Below, one piece after another: positions 60,773-64,000 of a DNA stretch of 64,000 nucleotides. Location: NCBI GenBank assembly GCA_030562195.1, contig JAUJPP010000007.1:19961769-20025768 (forward strand), given 5' to 3'. The translations under genes were made by a program, and so were the position numbers. The notes below the pieces were generated by a model. It ran no database searches. It worked only from the letters and a program-made list of their open reading frames with translations, and was not told the origin of the DNA. Origin of the DNA: Nipponacmea schrenckii (taxonomy: Eukaryota; Mollusca; Gastropoda; Lottiidae). Within the stretch, counting starts at the first letter, position 1, and each line of letters begins with the position of its first letter.

Positions 60773-61967
60773 TAGAACTGATCTTGATCAGTGCTGTGAT
60801 TTCACAATTGAAACGAACAATTCGTCCTTGATATCGTTTCATGATGCTGTCTTGAATAGATATGTAAATATGATTATTTATTTGACGAGTATTTAATGTA
60901 TACGTAGATAATATCGGCAAGTTTAAGTTACTTGACAAGCATTAAGTGATGTACAACTGCATAAGACGCCAGATTATAATCCTCACAGTCTTAGACTTTG
61001 GCGTCAAAGCTAAATTTTAATTTAAGATGGCGACTTCCGATTGACAAAATTTTTTCGCCATACTCGCCCGATTTTTAATATGAACATATACCTTGAATTT
61101 CAAAACGATCGGATCAATAGTTTTCAAGATAAAAAAATTAGGCCTTAATCTGCGGCCATCTTGGAAATAAAATATATTGAAAATCTACTTGCACAGACTT
61201 TTCCGCATTGTTTTCTAGATTGATAATCCGAAAAAATATTCAAAATCGGTCCATATTCCTCAGAGCCCGAGGCTTTTGAATGGCGTCAAGGCTAAATTTC
61301 GATTCAACATGGCGGCTTCCGGTTGAATGATATCGGCAAAATCTTTTCGCCAATTTCCCCAGATTTTTTATATGAATCTATACTGTAAATTTCAAAACGA
61401 TCGGATCAATAGTTTTCGAGATGAAAAAATTAGGCCTTAATCGGCGGCCATCTTGAAAATCAAAAAATTGAAAATCTGTTCCCAAGGAATTTTCCGCATT
61501 GCCTTCTAGATTGATAATCAGAAAAAAATTTCAAAATCGGTCCATAATCCTCGGAGCCTTAGGCTTTTGAATGAAGTCAAGGCTAAATTTCAATTCAAGA
61601 TGGCGGCTTCCGGTTAAATGATATCGACAAAATTTTTTCGCCATTTTCCCCCGACTTTTAATAAGAATCTATACTGTAAATTTCAAAACGATCGGATTTA
61701 TAGTTTTCGAGATACAAAAAATGGGCCTAAATTTCAATTCAAAATGGCGGCGCTTCCGTTGACACCTGAGCCTTCAAATAGCATTCATTTATTAATACAT
61801 GTTTATAAGATTCTACACAAAAAATTTAAATCAATCCCATGCAGCAGTTTCGGAGATATAAGCTTTGGAAAATACGGAAGAATAATAATAATAATAAAAA
61901 AAAAAAAAAAAAAAATAATAATCTTTACGAAAACAATAGATTTCACAATCTGTAGATTGTGAAATCT
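60773..61967 (+). mobile_element. 1.2-kb insertion with internal 282-291-bp tandem repeats, unknown family
   Basis: It is flanked by the 10-bp direct repeat AATAAATAAC (60763-60772 and 61968-61977). The empty site is preserved in the paralogous flank at 53882-53891. Inside are about 2.7 tandem units anchored by GGCGTCAAGGCTAAATTT at 61001, 61283 and 61574. A unit carries AAGATGGCGGCTTCCG and the opposed GGCGGCCATCTTG, both YY1-like. The right end has an ATA/poly(A) run (61881-61920) and the hairpin AGATTTCACAATC-TGTA-GATTGTGAAATCT (61939-61967). A related GATTTCACAATT occurs near the left end (60799). No transposase or RT is visible. It is non-autonomous. Confidence 0.75.
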
Positions 61968-62020
61968 AATAAATAACAATAACAATATCAAATAGATAAC
62001 AAATCTAACAATAACAAACT

Positions 62021-63527
62021 CTAAAATCTGATAACGCAATGCTTTCTCATTTCGTCTTCTCTATTTCTATTACATCGAGATTTTTTACTCTGGAAAATTG
62101 ATAATTCTTCCGTAAACTTTGGATGTAACATTTTAATATAATCACATGGTTCACACAGGTTCTGAAATATATAACAGGATGAATTTATTTAGTTATTTTT
62201 CTATTGAAGTAAATTTTGGTTTAATTTTTTGTCTAAAATCTGCTGACGTAATAAAAAAAATAATCCAATATACTATTCAGACGAGCAGGATTGAAACTTA
62301 TTGTCAAAATAAAATAAAATATATTTACCTGTGAGTGGTCATAAAAAGCTTTATATCCACCATCTAGAATATAGACTTCCGGGTAATATAGACTAGGATA
62401 ATTATGACTATTCAATAACGGATCTTGTGATCGAAGATATCTCAATCTGAAAAAAAAAAACAATACTGACCTTTAAATGGAGATTTGGGTGGTTGAAAGA
62501 AACCCGCTACTCGTAGTCAATATTCAACAGAAGGTACGGTAACAGGTTTAAAGTTATATCTAATATTTGTATCATGTTATTAGCAAACGAGTTAATTTGA
62601 AAGAAGAAAAACATACACGTTTAAATAGAGTATGATTTCGAGCATAGTGCGCATATTATACGCAACAAATATATTTAAATATAGTATATTTCGATAATAG
62701 CATGCACTAGTTTATATGAGATATATTTCCGATTAACTTACAGTGTAGGTGCTCGCTGTGAAGAAAATTCACAATGAAATATCAAGATTCGAGGTTTATC
62801 CTGTAATTGTAATAGATCATCAACAGAATCTTTAATATAAGTATTGACTGCTCCCTGGATATGACCACCGTCATATTCATATGGATATCTACAATCTAGT
62901 ATCATATAATTATTATCTACAGTCGGGTATTTTCCATTTAATAAATCTTCAACCTGAAATAATATACGTTAACAAAATGAAAGTAGATATAGGTAGAAAA
63001 GACGATAAACTATTAGTATTTGGCTTTCAAAACCTGCTTATTAAAATCGAAGATGATATCAAATATGTTTTGGATATTACTTACAGTTTGAGGTGAAATA
63101 GACTTGAGATCTTTATGTTTACCATATACAGTAGGTAGACTATAAGGTCGACTACAATCAGCTATTAATTCAACATCATCCGATAATCTTTCTACAGCTG
63201 ATTTAATTCGTTCATCTTCTCTTCTTTCATATGTTTCTTCATTTCTAACTTGTAACTTCTTATGTTTATTGTAGCATATTGGTGATGACGTATTTTCCAC
63301 TTTCATCATATTTTTCCTCATTAATTGAGATATATTACGACGAGCGTTCTTTGGCCGACGGATTTCAAACTATCAAAAGGAAAATATAAACGTATAAGGA
63401 GATAAAATTTACAAAAAAAGAAATAAAAATTAAGAGACCTTTCAATTAACATCAAGAAGATTAAAAAAAAACCGATGAATTTGCAAATTGAATTTACCAT
63501 ATTTTCATGCTGTAGATTTTCCATTAT
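62021..63527 (-). CDS. CDC25: CDC25-type dual-specificity phosphatase, 3' part (copy C)
   Basis: Minus-strand exons, all GT-AG and in frame: 63527-63498 (30 nt), 63369-63085 (95 codons), 62953-62742 (212 nt), 62446-62329 (118 nt) and 62161-62021 ending in TAG. The 95-codon exon carries [14 protein letters not shown] and [13 protein letters not shown], matching the LIGDFS…LPTV.GKHQDLK entry to the CDC25 domain. Then come [18 protein letters not shown], the active-site loop [10 protein letters not shown] (Cys nucleophile, Arg), and [16 protein letters not shown]. The C-terminal tail is basic ([11 protein letters not shown]…). CDC25 removes inhibitory phosphates from CDK1/CDK2 to trigger cell-cycle transitions. 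The regulatory N-terminal exons must lie beyond position 64000. This is the only copy in the window without a break. Confidence 0.93.
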
Positions 63528-63879
63528 CTGTAGATTTAGGGTATAGAGGTAAAGGTTGTTAATATAGAGAGGATGAAGTAATAATGATTCTAGATAAAAT
63601 ACGAGCTGATATTTATAGTGATAATATTTTATGTCGAGTGAATTATATCATTATGATTACTAATCTATTTCTATCATAATTAATTATATTTCTGTTCTAT
63701 TTACAGTTATTATATTTCTATGTGAGTACAATTTATATCCATACTGAATATTGTTCTTAATCAAACTTCACTTGTCTGTGAATATTTTGTTTAATCTACA
63801 AGCTTATGTCATTTAGTGTTCAAAAATACATTAAGTTGTTGGTTACTAATCATTTCTGTGGATTATTCATATATTATTG

Positions 63880-64000
63880 TTTTTGAAAACGCGTTTTTGG
63901 ATCGTTAAATCTCTGGAAAACACAATACTTGTCCAATTTTGACGAAACTCTATGAAATTGTTTTATATCACCCAAGGATGAGCTCTATTGAAAATTAAGA
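63880..64000 (-). repeat. Dispersed repeat copy at the right edge
   Basis: The minus strand reads ATTTTCAATAGAGCTCATCCTTGGGTGAT…AGTTTCGTCAAAATTGG, the same module order as in 1320-2615. It is cut by the window end. It lies in the presumed upstream region or intron of CDC25 copy C. Confidence 0.6.

Noticed and set aside
1..64000. CRISPR, prokaryotic operon, phage or defence-system signals
   Set aside because: None present; the window is spliced animal genomic DNA.

Overview
The window is nuclear DNA of an animal. Genes are split by short AT-rich introns with GT-AG borders, and the recognisable proteins are animal ones: UVSSA, BORCS7, CDC25, a microsomal P450, a peptide GPCR and a pentameric ligand-gated channel. 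The dense GACA/GACG-linked dispersed repeats, the APE-type LINEs and a Ty3/Gypsy-like relic with an env-like tail suggest a lophotrochozoan, most likely a mollusc. The species cannot be named from the sequence. No prokaryotic features, CRISPR arrays or convincing tRNA/rRNA genes were seen.

Layout. 1-2.6 kb: dispersed repeats with a 161-bp tandem array and a (GACA)n tract. 3-6 kb (minus): three phase-0 exons of a pentameric ligand-gated ion channel, whose 3' part lies beyond the left edge. Its introns hold a 63-bp perfect inverted repeat and a LINE fragment. 6.5-10.4 kb: repeats and mostly empty DNA. 10.4-14.6 kb (minus): a nearly full-length but frameshifted LINE. 15.5-26.9 kb: gene-poor. 26.9-28.2 kb (plus): an intact single-exon FMRFamide-receptor-like GPCR. 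32.9-34.1 kb (minus): a complete five-exon BORCS7. It faces a complete 13-exon UVSSA (35.1-40.3 kb, plus) across a shared 0.95-kb promoter region. 41.2-48.5 kb: a decayed retroviral-like element with a recent internal tandem duplication. 49.1-52.9 kb (plus): a complete six-exon cytochrome P450. 53.7-63.7 kb (minus): three copies of the 3' half of CDC25. One is intact and runs off the right edge, one is frameshifted, and one is gutted. They are broken up by a plus-strand LINE, a second LINE and a 1.2-kb insertion.

The intact genes do not form a pathway. They are ordinary neighbours: DNA repair (UVSSA), lysosome positioning (BORCS7), cell-cycle phosphatase (CDC25), oxidation (P450) and signalling (GPCR, channel). 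The most informative parts are: (1) the channel, which lacks the first Cys-loop cysteine and has a Q/N-rich N-terminus without a visible signal peptide; (2) the CDC25 duplications, where each paralogue preserves the empty site of an insertion in the other; (3) a promoter-plus-splice-donor-like motif repeated at three separate places. Exon borders were assigned by eye from splice signals, phase and protein family similarity.
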